A stretch of 64,000 bases of DNA from Chitinophaga skermanii. GTDB taxonomy: Bacteria; Bacteroidota; Bacteroidia; Chitinophagales; Chitinophagaceae. The DNA is taken from positions 62,001 through 126,000 of the forward strand of contig NZ_QLLL01000010.1 of NCBI RefSeq assembly GCF_003259335.1. Reading direction: 5' to 3'. The notes beneath the pieces are model-generated. The model made no database searches. It saw nothing but the letters and a program-made list of their open reading frames with translations, and was not told the origin of the DNA. Numbering within the stretch: the first letter of the stretch is position 1; every line of letters starts with the position of its first letter. Of this stretch, positions 16,619-24,605 are shown piece by piece. A program made the position numbers and the translations under genes.

Positions 16619-17884
16619 ATGCCGGGAGAAAAAATCACAATGAGTAATGGCCAGGTAAAAGTTCCGAACCATCCAATTATTCCATTTATTGAAGGCGATG
16701 GCATCGGCCCAGACATTTGGCGTGCCAGCGTTCGCGTATTTGATGCCGCAATTGAAAAAGCTTACGGCAGTTCCAGAAAAATTGAGTGGAAAGAAGTGCT
16801 TGCAGGCGAAAAAGCCTTCAACGAAACTGGCGAATGGTTGCCAGCGGCTACACTCGATGCTTTGAGTGAATACTTAGTTTCAATTAAAGGTCCTCTTAGT
16901 ACACCTGTAGGTGGTGGTATCCGTTCTTTGAACGTAGCCATGCGTCAAACATTAGACTTATATGCTTGCGTACGTCCTGTACGTTGGTTCAACAAGGTTC
17001 CTTCCCCGGTGAAACACCCAGAGAAAGTGGACATGGTAATTTTCCGCGAAAACACGGAGGATATTTATGCCGGTATCGAGTATAAATACGATTCTCCTGA
17101 AGCGAAAAAATTATTGCATTTCTTACAAACTGAATTGGGTGTTAAGAACATTCGTTTCCCTGAAACATCTTCATTCGGTATCAAACCGGTTTCTGTAGAA
17201 GGTTCTGAGCGTTTAGTACGTGCAGCTATCCAATACGCGGTTGAACATAAAAAACCATCTGTTACCCTCGTTCACAAAGGTAACATCATGAAATTCACTG
17301 AAGGTGGCTTCAAAAGCTGGGGCTATGCTTTGGCAGTAAGAGAATTCGGTGAACAAGTGTACACTTGGGAACAATGGGAAGCTACAAAGAAAGCTAGCGG
17401 CGAAGAAGAAGCTAATAAAGAGCTGAAAGTAGCACAAGCACATGGCAAAATCATCATTAAAGATGTAATCGCCGACAACTTCTTACAACAAATCCTCTTA
17501 GCACCACAAGACTACTCGGTAGTAGCTACTTTGAACTTAAATGGTGACTATATCTCTGATGCTTTGGCGGCAGAAGTTGGTGGTATTGGTATTGCGCCGG
17601 GCGCTAATATCAACTACGCTACCGGCCACGCTGTGTTCGAAGCAACCCACGGTACAGCTCCTCGCTTCGCAAATACCGATACTATGAACCCTTCATCTGT
17701 GATCTTAAGTGGTGTAATGATGTTGGAATACATGGGTTGGAAAGAAGCTGCTGATATCATCACGAACGGTCTTAGCACCGCCATCATGCGCAAACGCGTA
17801 ACAATTGACTTCTATCAATTGATGGATGATGCGACTTTAGTGAAATGTAGCGAGTTTGCAGACGAGATTATCAAACACTTGTAA
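16619..17884 (+). CDS. icd: Isocitrate dehydrogenase, bacterial type I (E. coli Icd-like)
   Basis: TCA-cycle enzyme converting isocitrate to 2-oxoglutarate. The 421 residues align over the full length with E. coli Icd (416): 'IPFIEGDGIGPDIW' at the front, the substrate loop 'GGIRSLNVAMRQ' with the Ser phosphorylated in E. coli, and 'HGTAPRF...NP' near the coenzyme site. At the positions that set NADP+ preference in E. coli (K344, Y345, Y391, R395) this protein has R349, F350, I396 and Q400, so coenzyme use may differ. A second, unrelated-subfamily IDH gene follows 103 bases later. A start at the second Met (16637) is also possible. Confidence 0.92.
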   Translation: MPGEKITMSNGQVKVPNHPIIPFIEGDGIGPDIWRASVRVFDAAIEKAYGSSRKIEWKEVLAGEKAFNETGEWLPAATLDALSEYLVSIKGPLSTPVGGGIRSLNVAMRQTLDLYACVRPVRWFNKVPSPVKHPEKVDMVIFRENTEDIYAGIEYKYDSPEAKKLLHFLQTELGVKNIRFPETSSFGIKPVSVEGSERLVRAAIQYAVEHKKPSVTLVHKGNIMKFTEGGFKSWGYALAVREFGEQVYTWEQWEATKKASGEEEANKELKVAQAHGKIIIKDVIADNFLQQILLAPQDYSVVATLNLNGDYISDALAAEVGGIGIAPGANINYATGHAVFEATHGTAPRFANTDTMNPSSVILSGVMMLEYMGWKEAADIITNGLSTAIMRKRVTIDFYQLMDDATLVKCSEFADEIIKHL

Positions 17885-17987
17885 TTGTTTGAATAATATC
17901 AGCGTACTTTGTATATTACGGGTTTTAAATGGGTCAGAAAAAGGGGTTCTGCCTATTTTTATCATATAATTTATTAAAAATCCTGAA

Positions 17988-19220
17988 ATGTCTACAAAAA
18001 TTAAAGTTGCAAACCCTGTAGTAGAACTGGATGGCGATGAAATGACACGCATCATCTGGAAGTTTATTAAAGACAAATTGATCACGCCATACTTGGACTT
18101 AGATATTAAATACTATGACCTTGGCATGGAACACCGTGATGCTACTAACGACCAAGTTACGGTAGATGCTGCAAACGCAATCCGTGAGTATGGTGTTGGT
18201 ATCAAATGTGCAACTATTACCCCCGATGAAGCGCGCGTAACAGAATTTGGCCTTAAACAAATGTGGAAATCACCAAACGGTACTATCCGTAATATCTTGG
18301 ATGGTACAGTTTTCCGTGAACCAATCGTTATGAGCAATGTTCCACGTTTAGTTCCTAACTGGACTGCTCCTATCTGTATCGGTCGTCACGCTTTCGGTGA
18401 TCAATACCGCGCTACCGATTTCATTACGAAAGGTAAAGGTAAATTGACCATCAAGTTTGAAGGTGAAAACGGAGAAGTAATCGAACACGAAGTATACAAC
18501 TTTAAAGGTGATGGCGTTGCTTTAGCAATGTACAATACCGACGAATCTATCCGCGGTTTCGCTCGCGCTTGTTTCAACCAAGCGTTGATGAAAAAATGGC
18601 CTTTGTACTTATCTACAAAGAACACCATTTTGAAGAAATACGACGGTCGTTTCAAAGATATCTTTGAAGAAGTTTACCAACAAGAATTCAAAGCTGAATT
18701 CGATAAAAATGGCTTGACTTACGAACACCGTTTGATCGATGACATGGTGGCTTCTGCTTTAAAATGGAACGGTAACTTCGTTTGGGCTTGTAAAAACTAC
18801 GACGGTGACGTACAATCTGATACTGTTGCACAAGGTTTCGGCTCTTTGGGCTTGATGACGTCTACATTGATTACCCCAGACGGTAAAACAATGGAAGCGG
18901 AAGCTGCTCACGGTACCGTAACTCGTCACTACCGCGATCACCAAGCTGGTAAACCAACTTCAACTAACCCAATCGCGTCTATCTTCGCATGGACTCGTGG
19001 TTTAGAATTCCGTGGTAAATTAGATAACAACCAAGAGTTAATTCACTTCTGTCAAGCCCTCGAACAAGTTTGTATCGAAACTGTAGAGAGCGGTAAAATG
19101 ACGAAAGATTTGGCTGTTTGTATCCACGGTAACAAAGTAGAACACGGTAAACATTATTTGTATACTGAAGAGTTCTTAGAAGCTTTGGACACTAACTTGA
19201 AAGCGAAATTGAATAAATAG
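17988..19220 (+). CDS. NADP-dependent isocitrate dehydrogenase, type II (eukaryote-like homodimer)
   Basis: 410 residues, of the IDH1/IDH2-like subfamily found in mitochondria and cytosol of eukaryotes and in some bacteria. Landmarks: 'VVELDGDEMTRIIW' at the N-terminus, 'KSPNGTIRNILDGTVFREPI' substrate loop, and 'HGTVTRHYRDHQAGKPTSTNPIAS' where Arg-His contacts the 2'-phosphate of NADP+ in human IDH1. This supports strict NADP+ use. It is only about as related to the gene upstream as one IDH subfamily is to another, so the pair is not a recent duplication. A terminator follows at 19245. Confidence 0.93.
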   Translation: MSTKIKVANPVVELDGDEMTRIIWKFIKDKLITPYLDLDIKYYDLGMEHRDATNDQVTVDAANAIREYGVGIKCATITPDEARVTEFGLKQMWKSPNGTIRNILDGTVFREPIVMSNVPRLVPNWTAPICIGRHAFGDQYRATDFITKGKGKLTIKFEGENGEVIEHEVYNFKGDGVALAMYNTDESIRGFARACFNQALMKKWPLYLSTKNTILKKYDGRFKDIFEEVYQQEFKAEFDKNGLTYEHRLIDDMVASALKWNGNFVWACKNYDGDVQSDTVAQGFGSLGLMTSTLITPDGKTMEAEAAHGTVTRHYRDHQAGKPTSTNPIASIFAWTRGLEFRGKLDNNQELIHFCQALEQVCIETVESGKMTKDLAVCIHGNKVEHGKHYLYTEEFLEALDTNLKAKLNK

Positions 19221-19244
19221 TTTTTCCAATTTCTTTATATTAAG

Positions 19245-19279
19245 ATCCCCGTTGTGTTTTATGCATAACGGGGATTTTT
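19245..19279 (+). terminator. Terminator of the IDH genes
   Basis: ATCCCCGTT/AACGGGGAT stem with a 13-base loop and a T-rich tail, 25 bases after the stop codon. Confidence 0.85.
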
Positions 19280-19285
19280 ATTTTC

Positions 19286-19332
19286 TGCCGAAGGCGGTGG
19301 AAGATGGTTTTGCCGAAGGCGGAAGATGGTTT
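19286..19332. repeat. Short imperfect tandem repeat (TGCCGAAGGCGG...AAGATGGTTT, two units)
   Basis: Two adjacent units of 25 and 22 bases, the first with an extra TGG. Each starts with a small palindrome GCCGAAGGC. Confidence 0.75.
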
Positions 19333-19384
19333 AGTTTAGTTTTATTTTAATGATCGGCCATTCTAGTTTCAATTACATCCTATG

Positions 19385-19509
19385 TTGTTACTTTCTTTGC
19401 TCGCCAAAGAAAGTAACCAAAGAAAGGCGAAAAACGCCCCGTGAACGACGGGGGCGTTTTATCGGGGCCTTGATTGGGCAGTGGGGGTACTGTGGTGCCA
19501 AGCTGTAGG
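19385..19509 (+). repeat. Structured dispersed repeat, copy 1
   Basis: About 125 bases, related to 48787-48912. It has a first hairpin, GTTACTTTCTTTG/CAAAGAAAGTAAC (19387-19399 with 19405-19417), then CAAAGAAAGG, a second hairpin AAAACGCCCC/GGGGCGTTTT (19431-19440 with 19451-19460) with a 10-base loop, then ATCGGGGC and a less conserved tail including TACTGTG and GCTGT. There is no T-run after the second stem. The second stem differs from copy 2 at four paired positions, all compensated. Confidence 0.85.
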
Positions 19510-19745
19510 TTCTCTTTATATTTGGAACCTATAAGCCTAAGGGGGCTTTATTCATTTCCAGTACTGGCATAAATTTTAGTCGCAATTCATCCCAAAGAGG
19601 CAATTTCCGCAAACTGGTTCGTACAATATAACTCTGGAATAACGCCTACACTGTTCCCTATCAACCCAAACCCTTATTCAATACAGTTACATTCCTATTA
19701 ACACATAATCCCTTAAAGCCAGATTCTTAGTTAAAATACTATAAG

Positions 19746-19840
19746 TAACATGTAGCCATCATGTTCTTCCCAAGTACTTTCCATGTAAATTCTAAGTAGT
19801 TTCCATGTAAGTTCCATGTAAATCCATGTAATTACATAGT
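19746..19840. repeat. Array of degenerate 11-bp units with CATGTA core
   Basis: CATGTA or a one- or two-base variant starts at 19749, 19760, 19771, 19782, 19793, 19804 and 19815, exactly 11 bases apart, then at 19825 and 19835 at 10-base steps. The best units read TTCCATGTAA plus one base. Core 19793 is TAAGTA, core 19771 is CAAGTA and core 19835 is CATAGT; the other six are CATGTA or CATGTT. No coding frame explains it, since 11 is not a multiple of 3. Confidence 0.8.
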
Positions 19841-19987
19841 AGTTGATATATACTTGTTATACTATCTTATCGGTTTCGCCTTTATTTACACTTATATATC
19901 TTTCAGCTAATAGTTGGCTTCCATTTAATTACCCTATACGCTAAGCGCGCAAACATCCTAAGCAGGGCTAAATGCGTCAGTGGGCAT

Positions 19988-20016
19988 AAAAAAACCTTTC
20001 CCGTTGGGGAAAGGTT
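19988..20016 (-). terminator. Terminator of the L,D-transpeptidase gene
   Basis: AACCTTTCCC/GGGAAAGGTT stem followed by a T-run on the minus strand, 24 bases past the stop codon. Confidence 0.85.
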
Positions 20017-20039
20017 CCTGTTTAACTTGTATTACAGTG

Positions 20040-21701
20040 TTACAAGCCCATTGCTTTACGCAGGGTTTTATCTTCACCATAAATATCTTCGTAGAACTGC
20101 ATCTTGCCATCGCGGGCTTCGGCAGTGAAGTAGCGGATGTAAATGGGTAACCTTCCGGGGAAGTTTACTTGCTTTTTCTCGCCACGGGCGAGCCATGTAC
20201 GAACGCTATCGCGGGTATTGTGGCGGATCGTGTCGTTGCGAACAAGGTACATCGCTAGGCTATCCCATTGTTGTACGCGTACACAGCCATGACTAAGGGC
20301 ACGGTAGCTGTTTTTGAACAGGCCACGGCTATTGGTGTCATGTAGATATACATGGTAAGGGTTCTGGAAGTTAAACTTCATGACACCCAAGCTGTTATCT
20401 ACACCATCCATTTGACGGAGTACATATGGAAAGTAATTTTTCGACAATTTCGACCAGTCGATGCTATAAGGATCAACGGCTTCACCGTCTTTATTGATTA
20501 CTTCGAGGTTCTTTTTGTGTAAGTAACCAACATCTTTTTTGATTTGAGGCAGCATTTCTTTGAATACAATGCTGTACGGCACACGCCAATATGGGTATAG
20601 TACAAAGTTGGTCATTGTGCTTATTAAAATCGGGGTACGCGTTTTTGGGGTACCTACAATTACACGGGATGATAACACCACTTCGTTACTATCCGTTAAC
20701 TCCATATTATAAGCTGGAATATTCACCCATAATAATCTTACCGGTAACGAGTCGGGGAGCTTACGCCAGCGGTCTAAGTTAACTGCGGCTTGGGCAAACC
20801 AGTCATTCATGTTGCGGTTGAGAAGTTGGATGGTTTTCTTGCCAGCTACGCCGTCGGGATATACGTTAAATTCCGTTTGAAAGCTTTTTACGGCTTGTCG
20901 TATGGCTGATGTGTCTTTCCTACCACCCGTGGTATCCAAATGAGCCGTTTGTACTAAGCGGTTGGCAAGCAATTCTCGGAAAGCAACTGTATCAGTGTAT
21001 TGACTTGGAAGCGTATCCCAAGTATATTGGCTGTACAAATCTTTAAAGGCCTTCCATTCTTTCTTTAAGCCTACGTAACCGGCATGTTTGGGTTCCAAAT
21101 TAGCAAATGCTGTTTCCAAGGAATTGGATTGTAATGCTGCTTGCAACATTTCAATCATGTCCATATCTGAAAATACGGAATCCTTACGAAGTGCATTACT
21201 ATCACGTGGGGCAATACCATAATGTAAATCGTTGGCGAGTTTCATGAATGCATCGGTGGCCATCACGTCCATACGTGCCCATAAGGCAGCGTCTTTCTTA
21301 GCTTCGCGGTCGTTATGCAATTGATCCAATGCGGCTGCTAACGCGGCAGCATGGTAACGTTTCGGTGGTAACCCCACGTACTCGGCGTTCTGCACATACG
21401 ATACTAATTCCTTTAAATTGCCAGATGCTTGGCCGTTGTTCGACCATTTCGGTGCATTTTCATAGATCTCGTAAAAACTTTGCAGGAGATTGGAGCTGTA
21501 AACGGGTACACTGTCTTCCATAAAATGATTATTGTCGATATAGGATAACCTATCTGCAATGTTTCCAACAATAATCTCATCGAGTTGACGAACATCTTGC
21601 ACTATTTCTTTCTGCTTCGGCGGTTGTTTTTTAGATCCGCAGGCGGCGAGAAATAATATGAGCAATATCCATCCATGTGTTCTTTTCAAGGGTAACATCA
21701 T
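20040..21701 (-). CDS. L,D-transpeptidase lipoprotein (YcbB/LdtD-like)
   Basis: Peptidoglycan 3-3 cross-linking enzyme, or related activity, in the periplasm. The 553 residues start with a lipoprotein signal (lipobox 'LAAC'), continue with a scaffold region like that of YcbB (about 40-240), a peptidoglycan-binding repeat (about 255-315, 'AVKSFQTEFNVYPDGVAGKKTIQLLN'), and a YkuD catalytic domain (about 330-510) with the SHGCVRVQ motif carrying H471 and C473. The catalytic domain is complete. Single-gene unit with its own terminator. Confidence 0.9.
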   Translation of the reverse strand: MMLPLKRTHGWILLILFLAACGSKKQPPKQKEIVQDVRQLDEIIVGNIADRLSYIDNNHFMEDSVPVYSSNLLQSFYEIYENAPKWSNNGQASGNLKELVSYVQNAEYVGLPPKRYHAAALAAALDQLHNDREAKKDAALWARMDVMATDAFMKLANDLHYGIAPRDSNALRKDSVFSDMDMIEMLQAALQSNSLETAFANLEPKHAGYVGLKKEWKAFKDLYSQYTWDTLPSQYTDTVAFRELLANRLVQTAHLDTTGGRKDTSAIRQAVKSFQTEFNVYPDGVAGKKTIQLLNRNMNDWFAQAAVNLDRWRKLPDSLPVRLLWVNIPAYNMELTDSNEVVLSSRVIVGTPKTRTPILISTMTNFVLYPYWRVPYSIVFKEMLPQIKKDVGYLHKKNLEVINKDGEAVDPYSIDWSKLSKNYFPYVLRQMDGVDNSLGVMKFNFQNPYHVYLHDTNSRGLFKNSYRALSHGCVRVQQWDSLAMYLVRNDTIRHNTRDSVRTWLARGEKKQVNFPGRLPIYIRYFTAEARDGKMQFYEDIYGEDKTLRKAMGL

Positions 21702-21795
21702 ATTAATTCAGTAGCTAATGTACACATTTTGCAAACATCCTGCCAGTCTTCGATTGTTAATGTTTGGCTAATAGGATGTACTGTATTACAAAAAG

Positions 21796-21821
21796 AAAAA
21801 GCAACCCAGGGGTTGCTTTTT
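21796..21821 (-). terminator. Terminator downstream of the HMA-AraC gene
   Basis: AAAAAGCAACC/GGTTGCTTTTT with a 4-base loop. Symmetrical A/T runs allow both directions. The rest of the 210-base gap around it shows nothing else. Confidence 0.75.
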
Positions 21822-21911
21822 CCTACTACTATTTACAACAGTTCTTTTTAACAAAAAGTCCTTGCAAAATTCTACCGATCTTCAATAATATCGCTTTCAT
21901 TGTCACCCGGT

Positions 21912-22484
21912 TTAAATGGCATCCAGCGGCTTTCTTTCCGCCGAGCCGGCTTGTTTAAATTGACTCGGCGTCATGCCTGTTACTTTTTTAAACTGTGCGC
22001 TCAAATGTGCTACGCTACTGTATCCCAATTTAATCGCAATCTCGCTCAACGTCAGATCTCCATATAGCAACAATTCTTTCACACGCTCAATTTTCTGGTG
22101 AATAATGTATTGTTCGATGGTTGTTCCCTCTTGCTCACTAAACAACTTACTCAAGGTGTTATAATCCTTATGTAACTTCTGCGATAACAAGGTGGAAAAG
22201 TTCTCTTTCAATTCATCCAATTCACCATAATGCACAGTTTCCACTACCAAGTTTTTGATGGCTTCCACCACCTGCATTTTCTTATCATCCAACAACTCAA
22301 ATCCTTCCGCCGTTAATTGCTCCGATACCGTTTGCAATTCCTGTTGCGTTAAGGTTCTATCTATCGTCACTTTTCCCAAAGTGGCTGCTTGTACAGGTAT
22401 TCCTAGCGCTGTTAAAGTAGTGCTAACCACTTTAATACAACGTGGGCAAACCATGTTTTTTATATATAAAGTTGAGGAGTTCAT
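21912..22484 (-). CDS. AraC-family regulator with N-terminal heavy-metal-associated (HMA-like) domain
   Basis: 190 residues with two parts. Residues 1-65 have an HMA-like pattern (beta strand 'LYIKNMVCPRC', Cys13 and Cys16 as a CxxC). Residues about 75-185 are an AraC DNA-binding domain with two helix-turn-helix elements; the second is 'LSEIAIKLGYSSVAHLSAQFKKVTG'. It is the last gene of a four-gene minus-strand run with an HMA protein and a HYC_CC_PP protein, so it is probably a copper- or other soft-metal-responsive activator of that run. The metal is inferred. Confidence 0.8.
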   Translation of the reverse strand: MNSSTLYIKNMVCPRCIKVVSTTLTALGIPVQAATLGKVTIDRTLTQQELQTVSEQLTAEGFELLDDKKMQVVEAIKNLVVETVHYGELDELKENFSTLLSQKLHKDYNTLSKLFSEQEGTTIEQYIIHQKIERVKELLLYGDLTLSEIAIKLGYSSVAHLSAQFKKVTGMTPSQFKQAGSAERKPLDAI

Positions 22485-22496
22485 ATTGTTTGCTGC

Positions 22497-23369
22497 CTAC
22501 TTTCTCTTTTTAAAAGCGTTGAAAATATTATGTTCCACTCGCACTAAATACTGGCTGTACAACATTTGGCGCTGCATATCGCCTGCTAACTGCGTACGGT
22601 ACGAAAAATCTAAGCGCGTTGTACTGTTAAAAATGAACTGGATCGCGGGTGCCACGTCTACATAATAACCCGTTTTGCCTGCATCCATGTTCGATTTACC
22701 CAGGAACTCTACGTACAAATTCATGTTCGTTTGCTCGTAGCTTTTGTATTTCTTCGGGAACAATAAATACCCGGCCGATATACTATAATTCACAGCATTG
22801 CGTGATAAATCGTCTAAGATATTATGGTTCACGTTATTCGTGTACCTATTGTAACCCAAAGTACCCGAAAGCGCCAATTTGTGGAGCAATTCCGTTGCCA
22901 CAATGCCCACGTTCGCACCCGATGCTCCTCCTTCTAAATCCAAATCCTCGTTCTTCGCATGCATCACCGGCTTTCCATCGGCACCTGTTGGCAAATAAGG
23001 GTTGTCAATCACCGATACTCTCGCATACGCAGCCATACGGAAATGCGCATGGGGCTGGTCGTTCGATAAAAACCTGTATTTCGCATATACACTCGCACCT
23101 TCAAAACGGATGTTATCTTGCATCACGTTACCAAAGAAAGTTTGACCATGCATCATCCAGTTCTTATTAATACCTACCATCATTTCCGGGTCGAAACGCA
23201 TGGCCGTACGCTGGTCGTGCTGCATTTTCATGAACTTGTTTGTTAAACGGAGTCCTAACGACTTAGCGGGCATGTTACTCGCCGGTTCACTGTTGACGTA
23301 CAATTCTTGGGCTTTTACACTGGTAAACCCTAAGCTGCATAGCAGCATCATTCCTACAAATCTTCTCAT
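22497..23369 (-). CDS. Predicted outer membrane beta-barrel protein of a metal-stress operon
   Basis: 290 residues with a signal peptide (about 1-20, ending KAQ). The rest alternates short amphipathic strands with turns and ends in 'YLVRVEHNIF' followed by a basic tail, as expected of a small outer-membrane barrel. It has Met/His-containing stretches ('NKNWMMHGQTFFGNVMQD', 'QPHAHFRMAAY'). No named family is recognised. The 12-base gap to the HMA-AraC gene and 27-base gap to the HMA gene place it in one operon with them. Confidence 0.7.
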   Translation of the reverse strand: MRRFVGMMLLCSLGFTSVKAQELYVNSEPASNMPAKSLGLRLTNKFMKMQHDQRTAMRFDPEMMVGINKNWMMHGQTFFGNVMQDNIRFEGASVYAKYRFLSNDQPHAHFRMAAYARVSVIDNPYLPTGADGKPVMHAKNEDLDLEGGASGANVGIVATELLHKLALSGTLGYNRYTNNVNHNILDDLSRNAVNYSISAGYLLFPKKYKSYEQTNMNLYVEFLGKSNMDAGKTGYYVDVAPAIQFIFNSTTRLDFSYRTQLAGDMQRQMLYSQYLVRVEHNIFNAFKKRK

Positions 23370-23396
23370 GAGTCTTATAAATTAACAGCTGAAACA

Positions 23397-23945
23397 TTAG
23401 ATAGTTACGTGGTAAACACGTTTAGAATTGGTTGTACCAGGTGTATGGCAACAATCTTGCATGAAGCCGGTTTTGATACAAGCCATTTTCGTTTGTTCGC
23501 TGTATTTTTTATAAGATTTCGCTGGAATGAAGTCTTTATCTACTACGGTAAAGCTTTTTTCCCCGTTCAATGTTTGATCCTTTACAGATACAAAGTGAAG
23601 GGTATTACCATTATAATTAATGTGTGCGTCGTTGCTGATTTTTACATTGTCGAAATCAGCAGTTACCACCAATTTAGCTACAGAGAATCCTGCATCTTCT
23701 ACTTTAGCGCGCATTTCATCAATGCTTACGTTAGCGTCTTTTTTGAAGTTAAGGATGAAGGTTGTATTCTCTAAATCTGTATCAATGCTTTCTACGAAAG
23801 GCAATGTTTGTAAAGATTTTAAGGTAGCGTTTGAACACATTGCGCAAGTTAAGCCGCTGGCTTGGAGAGATGCTTTTTTATATTGAGCGTTAGCTGAAAA
23901 AGTAAATAATGTAACGAATGCTGCGATGAATGTGAATAGTTTCAT
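23397..23945 (-). CDS. Periplasmic heavy-metal-associated (HMA) domain protein
   Basis: 182 residues: signal peptide (about 1-20, 'FSANAQ'), an HMA domain (about 24-95) with the metal-binding GLTCAMCSNA motif, then a region of about 85 residues of unknown fold ending with a Cys cluster (Cys in 'KMACIKTG' and the pair in 'QDCCHTPG'). It probably binds Cu(I) or a similar ion outside the cytoplasm. It is flanked on the same strand by the outer-membrane and HYC_CC_PP genes. Confidence 0.85.
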   Translation of the reverse strand: MKLFTFIAAFVTLFTFSANAQYKKASLQASGLTCAMCSNATLKSLQTLPFVESIDTDLENTTFILNFKKDANVSIDEMRAKVEDAGFSVAKLVVTADFDNVKISNDAHINYNGNTLHFVSVKDQTLNGEKSFTVVDKDFIPAKSYKKYSEQTKMACIKTGFMQDCCHTPGTTNSKRVYHVTI

Positions 23946-24048
23946 GATCTAATAATTTGTTGCATACACGTTGGCATGCGGGGGAATAAATAAGTGAATA
24001 CATAAGGGTGGAGATGTAGCCGCATAAAATAGCAGCATACCCTTGGTA

Positions 24049-24441
24049 TCAGATCAAGAAAGCGTTGTGTTGAATGTAGAGGGGCTCTTGTGATGATAGC
24101 CCTGGTGGTGCATTTGCCCGTGGTTGGTTGGTAATGATCGAAACGGGTAAATCGATAGTAGGGAATTCCAACACCGGTAAAGCAATGGCAGCGAATAATG
24201 GCTGCATATCACCTTGTGTTTTAGCCACTTGGTGTTCGTTCGCCATTTTGAGGTATTTCACCTCGTGCTTGCAACAGTTGCTTTTCCCGTCGGCCCGGCC
24301 GCATTTGTTACAGCTGGCATGTTTGGGTTCTTGAAGCTTTACTTCCGCTATTTTGCCCATGCAATAGTGCACATTCACTGTAAACCCACTTGTGATGATG
24401 GTGTACAGTACAGCAATTAATATGGTAAGTAGTTTCTTCAT
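24049..24441 (-). CDS. HYC_CC_PP-family protein
   Basis: 130 residues starting with a signal-type helix (MKKLLTILIAVLYTI). It carries the features that name the family: a 'VHYCMGK' motif, a cysteine group in 'CNKCGRADGKSNCCKHE', and a late 'APPG' proline motif. The function is not known; members often lie beside heavy-metal or copper genes, as here. An ATG at 24471 would add 10 residues, but the 24441 start gives a normal signal peptide. It is the first gene of the four-gene metal operon, 103 bases before the HMA gene. Confidence 0.8.
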   Translation of the reverse strand: MKKLLTILIAVLYTIITSGFTVNVHYCMGKIAEVKLQEPKHASCNKCGRADGKSNCCKHEVKYLKMANEHQVAKTQGDMQPLFAAIALPVLEFPTIDLPVSIITNQPRANAPPGLSSQEPLYIQHNAFLI

Positions 24442-24547
24442 TTGATAAGGCGAAAATACTAAAAGATTCACATATGGCTGTTTACATAATTATGGGTAAG
24501 TTTTATATCGTGCCTAACTTTTTGAATTTAACATTTCGTTACCATAA

Positions 24548-24577
24548 CAAAAAATGTCCTGCTTGTTAAGCAGGACA
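24548..24577 (-). terminator. Terminator of the porin gene
   Basis: TGTCCTGCTT/AAGCAGGACA stem with a T-run on the minus strand. Confidence 0.85.
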
Positions 24578-24605
24578 TTAGATATAATAAGTAATTATAG
24601 TTCGA

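Larger units (their letters stand above)
19221..20039. other. Gene-free convergent intergenic region of about 820 bases
   Basis: Between the IDH gene and the L,D-transpeptidase gene. It contains, in order: the IDH terminator, a short direct repeat, copy 1 of a structured dispersed repeat, a stretch with no recognisable content (about 19510-19745; a small AGGTTC/GAACCT inverted repeat at its start), the CATGTA 11-bp-period array, and the transpeptidase terminator. No supported coding sequence. Confidence 0.75.

Noticed and set aside
19510..19745. Possible pseudogene remnant (a 40-odd codon open stretch without Met)
   Set aside because: No start codon, no homology recognised, and length is within chance.
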